DNA of 64,000 bases from NCBI GenBank assembly GCA_026018925.1, contig JAKSZU010000002.1:153876540-153940539 (forward strand), in the 5' to 3' direction. The notes beneath the pieces were generated by a model. It saw only the letters and a program-made list of their open reading frames with translations. It was not told where the DNA came from and did no database searches. The stretch is from Tupaia tana. Its lineage: Eukaryota > Chordata > Mammalia > Scandentia > Tupaiidae. Below are positions 55,211 through 64,000 of this stretch, piece by piece. How positions within the stretch are numbered: position 1 is the stretch's first letter; each line of letters begins with the position of its first letter. A program made the position numbers and the translations under genes.

Positions 55211-55475
55211 CCAGCCAGCCTGTGGCCTGATGGTTATAGTGACGAGATCCCACATGGCTGACTGCAGGATTCGAACCCCAACACGTTGTCTTGAGAAACA
55301 TTCTGGGCATGTACCTGTGTGCATCCAAAACCCCCAGAGGAGGGGGAGCTGGAGTAGAGAGGACTGCAGCATGGTCATTTCCCCTTAGGGGGTGCTTTCT
55401 TACTTTCCTTCTCTGTCTCTCTCCAGAGAATACATGCACCCTTTGGCAAATACAACCAACCAACCAACCAAACTT
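55211..55475 (+). mobile_element. SINE, type C, with (CCAA)n tail
   Basis: CAGCCAGCCTGTGGCCTGATGG, B-box-like GGATTCGAACCCC, core AGAGGACTGCAGCATGGTC, ATACATGCACCCTTTGGC, then CCAACCAACCAACC. Confidence 0.72.
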
Positions 55476-55527
55476 GCACACTCAGCAATAAAAGTTACAA
55501 AAAAAAACTATTCACTCTTTTTCCCCA

Positions 55528-55733
55528 ATAATTTTACTAGTGATCACATGCACTGGCTGAAAAGAGGGGTTGGGAGGATGAAGAAGGACCACTCTAGGAG
55601 GGATGGCCATGCCACGATCCCTTCTTCTCCATTCTCCTCTCAGGATTTTGGGCACAAACTGCTGCACCTAGGACTCTCCATGCGGTTGGCCATGTGGGAT
55701 CCAGTCTCCTTAACCACCACCACGTGCTGGCCC
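55528..55733 (-). mobile_element. SINE, type C, inverted
   Basis: GTGATCACATGCACTGGC, GGATGGCCATGCCACGATCC, then GCCATGTGGGATCCAGTCTCC and ACGTGCTGGCCC. Confidence 0.7.
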
Positions 55734-56167
55734 ACTAGCCACGTTTTAAGTCATTTCAATTAATAGATCTGAGTGCTTTTGTGCTTAACATCTTGTGCAT
55801 AAGAGAGATATAGCTAATAAATATCTGTTTCCAAAACTATTTTTCTTTGCCTAAGAGAGTTTAATACTTTTTTAAATACAGGGGAGCAGCTGAAATTAAG
55901 TGTATTAATTTTTAAATAGGAAAAATAGATAAAATGCCATTTCTAACTCTTGAGAGTGCTACCACTCAAAAGTAAGGGTGGGGGAAGCAAACTTACCAAA
56001 ATGGGACTCTCAGAAATCCTCGCTCTGAGATGAGACATTGTTGTGAAATCTGAAGACTGAGACAACTCATTTTTCTAGAAGACGTCAACATTTTAAATAC
56101 AAATGTATATAAATAGGATTTTTCTTTATTTAAAAGGAAAAAAAGTTGTCTCTAACTTATATGTGCA

Positions 56168-56607
56168 TTTTTTTTTCTTTTTTCTTCAATTGCCAAAGAG
56201 GGAATGTGCTTATTGGAAAGACACAGAAAGAGGGGGCCAGCAGGTGGCATGGTGGCTAAGGGTGCTGGGTTCCTACATGGCCGAGCATGGTTCAGCTTGC
56301 TTTCTCACTTTCTCTCTCTTTCTCTCTGGTCAAATTAAAATAAATAAATTAAATTAAATTAAATAATTCTTAAAAAAAAAAAAAAAAAAGAAAAGAAAAA
56401 GGCACAGAAAGAGAAAGGTTGAGAGAGAAAGCCCCCCAAATGGGATGTGGTCACATTGCAATTCTTTCTCCATTTCTCTGTCCCATCGGGACTGAGTGCA
56501 CCACATGCACATGCCTGGTGTTCTTCTAGCCACCAAGGCCTGGATTCAAACTGCCTTGGGCCATTAGCATCTGGTTCCCTTCACCACTAGGATACAGAGC
56601 AGGCCCC
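56168..56607 (-). mobile_element. SINE, type C, inverted, split by a type B SINE
   Basis: Left part 56168-56232 (T-rich tail to AAAGACACAGAAAGAG), right part 56398-56607 (AGAAAGCCCCCC, GTGGTCACATTGC, GGATACAGAGCAGGCCCC). The target duplication of the nested element lies inside it. Confidence 0.75.
56233..56397 (+). mobile_element. tRNA-derived SINE, type B, nested
   Basis: GGGGCCAGCAGGTGGCATGG head, short CT part, (TTAAA)n tail and A17. Flanked by AAAGACACAGAAAGAG (56217-56232) and AAAGGCACAGAAAGAG (56398-56413), both parts of the host SINE. It lacks about 15 bp of the B-box region. Confidence 0.88.
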
Positions 56608-57395
56608 ATATACATTTCTTCATGAGTAGGTAGTCTCATTTCCAGAAACAAAACATATCTGGTACAAATCACACTGTTGGGTTGTAAATATTAAATGTTT
56701 GATATTTTTGTTACCTATTTTGTACATCAGGCATTAGCATTAAAGTGGAAAGTACTGTATTTGAGTGTAAATATCTGTGAATCTTCTTTTTTAGGCTTAC
56801 TGAAAATTTAATTTACCTTCAATGTAAAGATTTAAGCACTTCTCAATGTGTAATAATTCTCTAACTATGCAACATTTTTCCTATTAATTCTTTTGATCAA
56901 TGAGAAAATGTTTTATATCTGATAGAAATCTCTCTCCACCATATTACTCTGCACCACTAAATGATCCAATTTACAATTTCGAACTAAACAATGTAGAAAT
57001 TCAGGAATGAGAAGACAGATGTGTAGGAAAGCAAAGCTCTTGGGAAGAGATGTGAATTAATTGCTCTATTGATGTATAATTGCGGAGGCAAAATAATGAA
57101 CCAACGTAATTCCTGAGTGATAAAGACTTGAAAAATCAATATAGTGAGGGTGCTAAATTTAGACATGAATTACTCAGAATGAATAAGGTCTTTATAACTT
57201 AAAGTCATAAATATTCAAATGTACCTACTCACTTCTTAGAAATGGCCAAAATGAAAAATTATAGTTAATATGTCAAAATACTTTTAGTTGTTTAAAACAA
57301 AATTAGAAAAACAAGCATCTGTGCATTTCTTTGCACTTAAAATATATTTATCTTTTTGCTCCATTGAAAAATAAAAGTACAAGATCTACTTTTAG

Positions 57396-57640
57396 GTTTT
57401 GTTTTGTATGCCATAAGACATATGCACTCTTAGAGAGAGAGATGGAAAGAGGGAAAGTGAGAAACCATCTCCCAGGGGGGATGGCCATGCTGCAATCCCT
57501 TCTCCTCTAGTCTCCTCTTGGGATTTGGGGCACACACACAAACACACAGCATGCTTTTTCAAGTCTCTGGGTCTAGGACTTGAACCACAGTAGGCCAGGT
57601 GAGAGTCCGGATCCTTAACCACTATGCCACCTACTGGTCC
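57396..57640 (-). mobile_element. tRNA-derived SINE, inverted
   Basis: TTTTGTATGCCATAAGACATATG, GGATGGCCATGCTGCAATCCC, CCACCTACTGGTCCC. Confidence 0.82.
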
Positions 57641-58519
57641 CATTATTATACAAAATTAATTTCTTATCAAGATAGTCTACTTAACACAGATATGGCTTAT
57701 TACCTGTTGATGATGACGTGTATAGTATTATCAACTGGTTTGGCCTGAGAAGTATTTCATGATGGGTAAAGTCTTTTTACAAGAAAAATGAGAAATAGTG
57801 ATTGACTGTTTAAAAAAAATAATTGGAATAATAATAATGATGATCGGAAAAAACAATGAAAAGATATTGAATGATGAAGTGGAGAGTTTAATGTCTCTGT
57901 ATTGACTGACATGCATGGCATTCCCTTTTGAAAAAGCAATGTAATACACTGTAAAGCTATATGCAATTCAATGTAATATAAACAAAATTAAGATGATAAT
58001 AAATTTTTTTAAAAATCTGTCAACCAACTTCAAATATCCACAAATAAAAATGTGTCTGGTGTTGGCACTTCTGTTCTGAGGCTACATGATATTTCATTTT
58101 TGTACGCATTTGAATATCCAGAAGGGACAGTGAGAGATAACTAGCTAGCTAGCTTCAGGACAATAAAATCAGCATGAAATGAATCCTTAATTTCCAGCCT
58201 TCATAATGCCTCTAACTATAAACTAATGATTAATCGGCCATAGTCTGTCCCCTCATTTAATTTCATCTTCATCTTCTTATGATTTGTATGAGGTACAATG
58301 TTCAGACTTACCTATCAAATAATTTTTAAAAGTTATAAGTGAATTCTAAGAATTTGCAAAGAGAAGCCTTCTCTAACTGGGCTCAACAAATGCTTAAATA
58401 CTGGAATTAAATTTTCCAGAAAAATAAAGATCTAGTGAGGATTTTGATCTTAAGATTGGTTGCTGGAGGGGTCAGACAAAAGTCCATGGTTAAAGTCCAT
58501 TTAATCATGTCTCTTCCAG

Positions 58520-58634
58520 GGAATTGTCATTTAAAAAAGGAGATACTGTCTACATCCTCAGGAAAATTGATCAAAATTGGTATGAGGGAGAACACCATGG
58601 AAGAGTGGGCATTTTTCCAATCTCTTATGTCGAG
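58520..58634 (+). CDS. SORBS2: SORBS2 exon, rest of SH3 domain 1
   Basis: Encodes (K)[20 protein letters not shown], then [18 protein letters not shown]. It contains the SH3 hallmarks: acidic ligand-facing loop, the WYEGE motif and the final P-x-x-Y (FPISYVE). The acceptor is CTCTTCCAG and the donor GAG/GTAAGT. One base completes Lys and it ends in phase 0. SH3-1 and SH3-2 bind vinculin and Arg/Abl-type partners in the family. Confidence 0.98.
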
Positions 58635-58715
58635 GTAAGTCCTTCCCCCTCCTTTTTGGATGGTTATTTCAAAAGTCACCCTAGCCTCAAGAAATGAATG
58701 AATTTTCTTTTGTAG

Positions 58716-58844
58716 AAACTCACACCTCCTGAAAAAGCACAGCCTGCAAGGCCACCTCCCCCGGCCCAGCCTGGAGAAATCGGAGAAGCTATAGCCAAAT
58801 ATAATTTCAACGCAGACACAAACGTAGAGCTATCTCTGAGGAAG
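58716..58844 (+). CDS. SORBS2: SORBS2 exon, inter-SH3 linker and start of SH3 domain 2
   Basis: 43 codons: [20 protein letters not shown] then [20 protein letters not shown] and LRK. The first 20 residues are a Pro-rich linker; [16 protein letters not shown] starts SH3-2. The acceptor is TCTTTTGTAG and the donor AAG/GTAATC. Phase 0-0. The intron before it is only 81 bp, so the two exons are close to the minimum spacing. Confidence 0.98.
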
Positions 58845-58989
58845 GTAATCCAGCTTTTTTTTTTTTCTATTAGCCCATTTGTAAAGATTGTATATTTTCA
58901 AAACTAAGGTAGGTAATCTTCCTTAGACAGTTTTTGTGTTTTCCCATTTTCTGCAAAGGACTCTTATTATTTTTTTTATAGTTTTTCAG

Positions 58990-59246
58990 TGTGTTTTTTG
59001 TTTGTTTCTTGACATAGGGCATGTGTACATGCCAGAGGGAGACAGAGAAAGGGAAAGTGACTAGTTACCCCCACCCCCCACCCAGGGAGATGGCTATACC
59101 ACAGTCCCTTCTCCTCCATTCTTCTCTTGAGATTGTGGGTACGCACATGCACCTGGTGTGATTTTCAAGCCTCCGAGTCCGAGCTCAAACCACAGTCAGC
59201 CATGAGAGAGTCCAGCATCCCAACCGCCTTGCCACCAGCTGGTCCC
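58990..59246 (-). mobile_element. tRNA-derived SINE, inverted
   Basis: TTGACATAGGGCATGTGTAC, ACCACAGTCCCTTCTCCTCC, CCACCAGCTGGTCCC. It lies 145 bp after a coding exon. Confidence 0.82.
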
Positions 59247-59514
59247 TATCAAGGAATCTTTAATGCTGCCTAGAGTCCATTACTTACTGGCCCTGTGTCC
59301 TTCCAGATGAGTCCCCTCGGAATGTAGAACTCCTCTGAGAGACTTGCTCTGTGGCTTTTCCAGGGAAACAGGGCCCCAAATCCTCTCCAAAGGATGCCTA
59401 AGGCTGAATATTAATGTTATCCATTAAAAGAAAAGAAAGAACTTTAACATTTTTAAACATTTCAAAACGTTGTTCTGCCCCTTATTATTCAATATTTTAA
59501 AAAAATTAAAAAGA

Positions 59515-59801
59515 GGGAACCAGCAGTTAGCATCATGGCTATGTCACTGGACTCCCACGTAGTCGACCGCGGTTCGCGTCCCGGACCCGGTGGCTTAAAA
59601 CTCACACCGGGTGCGTGTGCGTGCATGCCCAAGATCCCGAGAGGAGAATGGAGGAGAAGGGATTGCGGCGTGACCATCCCCCCTGGGGGGTGATTTCTTG
59701 CTTTCTGTCTCTATGTCTTTCTCTGTCTGTCTAGCAAGCGCATGCGCCCTATAGCAAAAACCTCTCCAAAAAAAAAAATTTAAAAAAAAAAAAAAAAAAA
59801 C
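59515..59801 (+). mobile_element. Young tRNA-derived SINE, type A
   Basis: CpG-rich complete copy beginning GGGAACCAGCAGTTAGCATC, with two A runs separated by TTT. Very close in sequence to the copies at 20428 and 42899. Confidence 0.93.
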
Positions 59802-59808
59802 AGATGTC

Positions 59809-60062
59809 CCAGGCCCACCCCATGGCCTAGAGGTTAAGGGAATTGAATCTCACATGGCTGACTGTGGTTTGAATCTCAGCCTTAGCAACGTGAGAAACAT
59901 GCCAGGGGTGTGTGTGTGTGTGTGTGTGTGCCCCAAATCACACCAATACAGAAAAATGGAGGAGGAGGTGTTTTGGAGTGGCTATGCCCATTGCTTTTTT
60001 TCCTTCTGTCTCTCTCTGATGAGCACATACCCCCTCTGGCAATTAAAAAATAATTTTTTTAA
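59809..60062 (+). mobile_element. SINE, type C, with GT run
   Basis: Begins in the A-tail region of the previous SINE: CACCCCATGGCCTAGAGGTTAAGG, (GT)n at 59909-59931, then GCACATACCCCCTCTGGC and an A/T tail. Confidence 0.75.
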
Positions 60063-60275
60063 CAAGATGTTTCAATACCTACTTTCGTCTACCTTAAAAT
60101 CAAGGACTGGTCCCAAAACAATGAAGATATTTCCTCTCTAGGGAGCATTTTGAAAGAGCCATCAATAGTGCTATTTCTCCAATCAACCCTCTCTGGGCTC
60201 CACGCTGTCCCAAGCTTCACTAGCAACCTATCAAGTTTATTATCTCTTCTTAACAACATCAAAAAGGACTCTTTT

Positions 60276-60548
60276 AGGGCTGGACCCACGGCATGCTGGT
60301 AGAGGAAGCTGGATCTCTTCTGCCCAACTGTAGTTTGAATCCTGGCCCTGCTGGCTTGAAAAACACACCAGACACATGGGTATACATGTCCAAAATCCTG
60401 ACAGGACAGAGAGATGGTGAAGGGATTGTAGCACGACCATACCTCATGTTGACTTGCCTACCCAAGGGGGTATTTTCTTTCCCTACCTCTCTTTGGCTCT
60501 CTGTCTCCCTCTGGTGAGGCACACACACTCTGGCAACTAAAAAAACAG
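60276..60548 (+). mobile_element. SINE, type C
   Basis: GGGCTGGACCCACGGCATGC, TTTGAATCCTGGCCCTGC, ACACACCAGACACATGGG, ending GGCACACACACTCTGGC. Confidence 0.7.
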
Positions 60549-60904
60549 AGTCTTAACTGGCTGCTTTCTATAGTAGAGAATGATAAACGAATGATGTTTA
60601 CAATTTGCTGAACAATGACATATATTTGTTTGCAGTAACCACTTGCTTATATACAACAGACTAGAAAGTGATGTTTAGGGTGGTCCTGGGACCTCCCATG
60701 ACTACTAGTGAAATCCTTAACCAGGTACCATAAAGGCAAATACCACAGTCCTGTCTTGGCAGAACTAGTCGCCCTGTGTCTTTTCAGTCTGGTCCTCCCT
60801 CTTCTACCCTCCATGCTGCACCACTTAGCGCGGAGAACCACCCAGCATTGCCGGAGCCACATCAGTTTCTGTTTTGTCCTTTAAAGGAAGGCTTTGCTGA
60901 CTTT

Positions 60905-61053
60905 TTTTAAAGAATTATTTAATTTAACTTTATTTATTTTAATTTGACTGGGGGGGGGGGAGTGAGAAAACAAGCCACCACGTCCAGGACTCAAACCACA
61001 GTTGGCCATGAGGAAGTCCAACACCCTTAACCACCATACCACCTGCCGGCCCC
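60905..61053 (-). mobile_element. tRNA-derived SINE, type B, inverted
   Basis: AATTATTTAATTTAAC tail at the left, a G10 run at about 60951, CCACCTGCCGGCCCC at the right. The usual GA-rich segment has been replaced by the G run. Confidence 0.83.
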
Positions 61054-61873
61054 AATGGATGTATCTTATCGCTTATACAACAACCTACCAATGCTGGCTC
61101 TTGGTGGATTAGAAAATCAGTGCCATTTTAAGATTTAGGAAGATTCATTTTTCTTCAGTATTTCTCTGCTCAGTGATGATGAGACACGCTAAGTGAATCA
61201 TCCAGAATTTTGACAAAATAAAGTAATTTCTCCTTGAATAGCAGCTGAGGAAGGGCTTCCTGCTGTTCTGAAGTAGCTAATTGTGCACCAGCTCCATCAC
61301 CCTATCAGGAGCAGTTGCCCAAACTTCTGTATCACCTTCCGTATGCAACTGCAGTTCTGCCGTTTAGCAGCAACTTGCCTATTGATTTCTCAGCCACGTG
61401 TGGTTTGGAGCTAAAATTTAAGCTCCGTTTGGTTTTGTCAGTGCAGGCAGCTTGAATAGTGGTTGTAGAAATTTATTGCAGAGGCAAAGGGTTCTATTCA
61501 GTGGCATGGTCACCAGTTAATCGGATGCATGTTTCACTGTCCGGGTGCAGACCAGGGCATGTCTCTGTAATGCTTTTCCCGGCCAGCTGTGGATATCCCA
61601 TCTGTGCTGTCTTTGCCCAGTAACTTCAGTTTACTCTCTGTCATTACTTAGCACATGGAGATTGGAGAAGAAAACTGTGTGCCTTTCAGTTTTATCCCTT
61701 CTAGAGGGTGATTTCTGGAGCACACGAAGACACACCATCACAGAGAACTGGGGTACACTTTCTGATGCTCTTGCTGTAGAGGCCATTCCGCTGACTCGGT
61801 CAGAGACAGGATGATGCTACTGTCAAGATGTTTCCCGTAAAGCTCTTCTGGTTATTGAAATGACTTGCACAGG

Positions 61874-62110
61874 GCCAGCTCCATGGCCTACTGGGAGCTG
61901 AATCTCACAGAGCCAACTGCTCAGTTCAAATCCCAGCCCTGAGAAGCTAGAAAAACATTCCTGGCCCATGTGCACAAGCACTCAAAATCCCAACAGGGTG
62001 CAGAAATGGAGGAGAAGGGATTGTGGTGTGACCACACTCCATTGAGGGTGTTTTCTCCTTCTTTGATTCTCAGTCTCTCTCTGACCTGCACATGTGCCCT
62101 TGGCAGGCAG
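61874..62110 (+). mobile_element. SINE, type C
   Basis: GGGCCAGCTCCATGGCCTAC, TTCAAATCCCAGCCCTG, GAAATGGAGGAGAAGGG, GCACATGTGCCCTTGGC. Confidence 0.72.
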
Positions 62111-62330
62111 GAAGGAAGGAGACAGAGTGGAAGGAAAGAAAAACTGGCACAAATAATTTTATACAGTGTCATTACAAACATGGAAAAGCCCAAGCATTCT
62201 CAGGGATCGTTCTAATTATGAATGCATAAATGAATTGCACAGACTTCTGTAATTTGTATTTTTCTAGTAAGCACTCAGACCTTCCTTATATCCCTTAATT
62301 AAACACTATAGGTATAAAACTTTCCCAAGG

Positions 62331-62521
62331 GGGCCAGCAGATGGCATGGTGGTTAAGGTGCTAGACTGCCACATGGCCAACAGTGGTTTCAGTCCCAGAC
62401 CCGGCAGCTTGCTTTTTCACTTTCCCTCTCTCTCTCTCTTTCTCTGTCTCTCTCTGGTGAGCACACATGCCCTAGAGCAAGTTAAAAATAAGAATAAATC
62501 ATATTAAATAAATAATTATTT
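62331..62521 (+). mobile_element. tRNA-derived SINE, type B
   Basis: GGGGGCCAGCAGATGGCATGG head, CT-rich part, GTGAGCACACATGCCCTAGAGC and an A/T tail. It ends 120 bp before a coding exon and has both type B and type A ending features. Confidence 0.85.
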
Positions 62522-62639
62522 TTTAAAAATTAAAATCTTCCCCAATAGAAAGCTGTTATTTATTAGAAAACACTGACAATTATATTTTTTATATCATTGT
62601 GCCTCTATTTATAATGTGTTTTCCTAATATTCATTACAG

Positions 62640-62840
62640 GGAGATAGAATTATTCTTCTTAAAAGAGTTGATCAAAACTGGTATGAAGGTAAAATTCCAG
62701 GAACCAACAGACAAGGCATCTTCCCTGTTTCCTATGTAGAGGTCGTCAAGAAGAATACAAAAGGTGCTGAGGACTACCCTGAACTCCCAATACCCCACAG
62801 CTACTCTAGCGATAGAATTCACAGCTTAAGTTCAAACAAG
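62640..62840 (+). CDS. SORBS2: SORBS2 exon, rest of SH3 domain 2 and following linker
   Basis: 67 codons, phase 0-0: [40 protein letters not shown], then the linker [20 protein letters not shown] and HSLSSNK. The WYEG and FPVSYVEV motifs complete SH3-2. The acceptor is ATTCATTACAG and the donor AAG/GTAAGA. The linker leads to SH3-3, which is beyond the window. Confidence 0.98.
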
Positions 62841-63081
62841 GTAAGAAAATATTCTGCCATATTAATGTAATATTGGGAACGGTGGAGTCAGATAATCAGT
62901 GCATGATTTTTATGGCATCAGATTACATCTAACCGATTGCAAAGAAAGATTTCCATATTGTGTTTCTACCTGAGTGCCATGTCAGTAAATATATTTAATA
63001 TCGGTTAGGTGCTTTGTATTTCTGTGTATATACACATGTATGTGTTTTCTGAAACTTGATTTTTTTTTCCTGAAGCTTGAT

Positions 63082-63123
<42 letters not shown>

Positions 63124-64000
63124 GTAAGTTTTATGTGAATCATTTGATTTTATTTATATGTAAATAAATACAACACATATATCGATATCATTTACAATTT
63201 ATATGTGCAAATATATAAAGATATACAAAATAAAACAGTATATATCTAGCCCCAAACAATGAATCCCAAGAATATATAGTTATTAAAGTGATAAAATTTT
63301 ATAAAAACCGTAGGTTTGGGTTATTTTTAATATAGAGAGTGAGACAATTTTTTAATTAGAGTCTGTACATCTGTTTATTCATTCGAATGAAAACATTGCC
63401 ACCTCTTATAAGTCTTACATTAGTCTCTGGACAATTAGAGGTCACCTACTGTTTCACTTGAGCTAGTAGCTAAACATTTTTATCTTTCTTAATATGTAAT
63501 TTAAAAGTGACTTTTGCTTTCTGAGTTGGTTAATCAGAAATGGCAATCCTTTTGCATCCATTACTCACTATGTTTTTTTTTTATATTTTCTGTTTAATTC
63601 TAATATATATACTTTTTAAGGATGGCATTTAGGAATTTCTTTCTCCTGTTCATTAACTCAAAATATGAAATTATAACTTGCCAAAGAATTACTTCCAAAA
63701 TAGTGGAAGTACTTCCTAACATTTTAAAAAACAGTAATAGGTTGCACAACTTGTTAATTATTTTAATTAAGATAAAGTCTGAGCCATGGAAAAAGGAACC
63801 ATCTAGAACTAGCAAAATGAGATCAACAGATCAGACATCAGAAAGTGTCAAGTCACTTCATGTTCCAGTGTAAGATTCTTTCCAGATGCTGTCCCCAGGG
63901 ACCTGAACTACCCCCTTTTAGGGTAAAATCCTTAGAAGGATTTTAAATAAGTAAATGATCTAAGAAATTACTACCTTAATTTTCTTTTAAAAGAGTTAAA
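62841..64000. other. Intron at the end of the window
   Basis: AT-rich, with the GATA repeat below. The 83-codon + strand frame at 63622-63873 has no domain and no splice context that I recognise. Confidence 0.6.
63079..63123 (+). repeat. (GATA)n microsatellite
   Basis: About ten GATA units in a row. Confidence 0.95.

Larger units (their letters stand above)
51998..58519. other. Intron inside SH3 domain 1
   Basis: Repeat-dense between 52560 and 56610 and again at 57396. 54670-55200, 55740-56160, 56610-57390 and 57650-58500 hold nothing recognised. Confidence 0.6.
58845..62639. other. Intron inside SH3 domain 2
   Basis: Outside the SINEs, 60550-60900 and 61055-61870 hold nothing that I recognise. 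Confidence 0.6.
1..64000 (+). other. SORBS2: SORBS2 gene body, internal part
   Basis: Eighteen exons found by translation match the SORBS2 (ArgBP2/nArgBP2) protein in order: SoHo segment, proline-rich linkers, the large neuronal exon, and SH3 domains 1 and 2. Phases agree at every junction and no internal stop occurs in the 1,160 joined codons, so this is a functional gene and not a processed pseudogene. The family member acts at stress fibres, focal adhesions, Z-discs and dendritic spines as an adaptor that binds vinculin, Abl/Arg, Cbl and actin regulators (family knowledge). The 5' first exons of the long isoforms and the last SH3 exons are outside the window. SORBS1 is the nearest alternative, but the exon wording (for example LDYVQDHSSGV and the nArgBP2 exon) is that of SORBS2. 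Confidence 0.96.

Noticed and set aside
1-64000. Endogenous retrovirus or L1 coding regions
   Set aside because: I searched the open frames for reverse transcriptase, gag or envelope-like motifs and saw none. Only SINEs, MITEs and old L2/MIR pieces are supported.

Overview
This 64 kb window is mammalian genomic DNA containing the middle and 3' part of one gene, SORBS2 (ArgBP2/nArgBP2, sorbin and SH3 domain-containing 2), transcribed on the + strand. I recognise 18 internal coding exons by translation and by flanking AG/GT splice sites. All 18 join in one continuous reading frame (3,480 nt, 1,160 codons) with every exon phase matching the next. A separate alternative first exon (ATG at 10824, donor after 10847) would start the short ArgBP2 isoform by splicing to the exon at 14814. 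The first exons of the long isoforms lie upstream of the window. The third SH3 domain and the stop codon lie downstream.

Layout. 1-5165 is intron. 5166-22124 has six exons encoding the N-terminal region, the sorbin-homology (SoHo) segment and a proline-rich segment, plus the alternative promoter near 10.6-10.85 kb. 32550-35646 has four small exons whose lengths are all multiples of three (cassette type), one with a second sorbin-like WYK motif. 42277-43538 has two exons encoding a basic and Ser-rich linker. 45750-47333 is the 1,584-nt exon typical of the neuronal nArgBP2 form, with an 11-His run and a C2H2-like finger. 50535-62840 has five exons encoding a linker and SH3 domains 1 and 2. The protein is a cytoskeletal and signalling adaptor: SoHo and proline-rich parts in front, SH3 domains behind.

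The introns are crowded with about 55 tRNA-derived SINEs in both orientations, which I group by eye. Type A is about 250 bp, CpG-rich, and ends in an A run after a CCTCTCC motif. Type B is about 170 bp, a tRNA-like head followed by CT-rich sequence and a TTAAAT-rich tail. Type C is older and diverged. Several type A copies have perfect 14-17 bp target-site duplications and long A tails, so the family was active recently. There are also two families of short palindromic mariner-like elements (three copies each), a few 7SL-RNA-like SINEs, old MIR and L2 fragments, and simple repeats.

Organism: a placental mammal. 7SL-like SINEs point to Euarchontoglires. The lack of Alu, rodent B1/B2 or rabbit C-SINE, together with a tRNA-derived family of this kind, makes a colugo (Dermoptera) my best guess. 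That is inference from remembered repeat families, not a database match.

No bacterial, viral or CRISPR-type system is present. The observations most worth checking are the alternative first exon, a 141-bp SINE-plus-flank duplication with its own target-site duplication, the palindromic mini-transposons, and the chimeric tRNA/7SL-like SINE.
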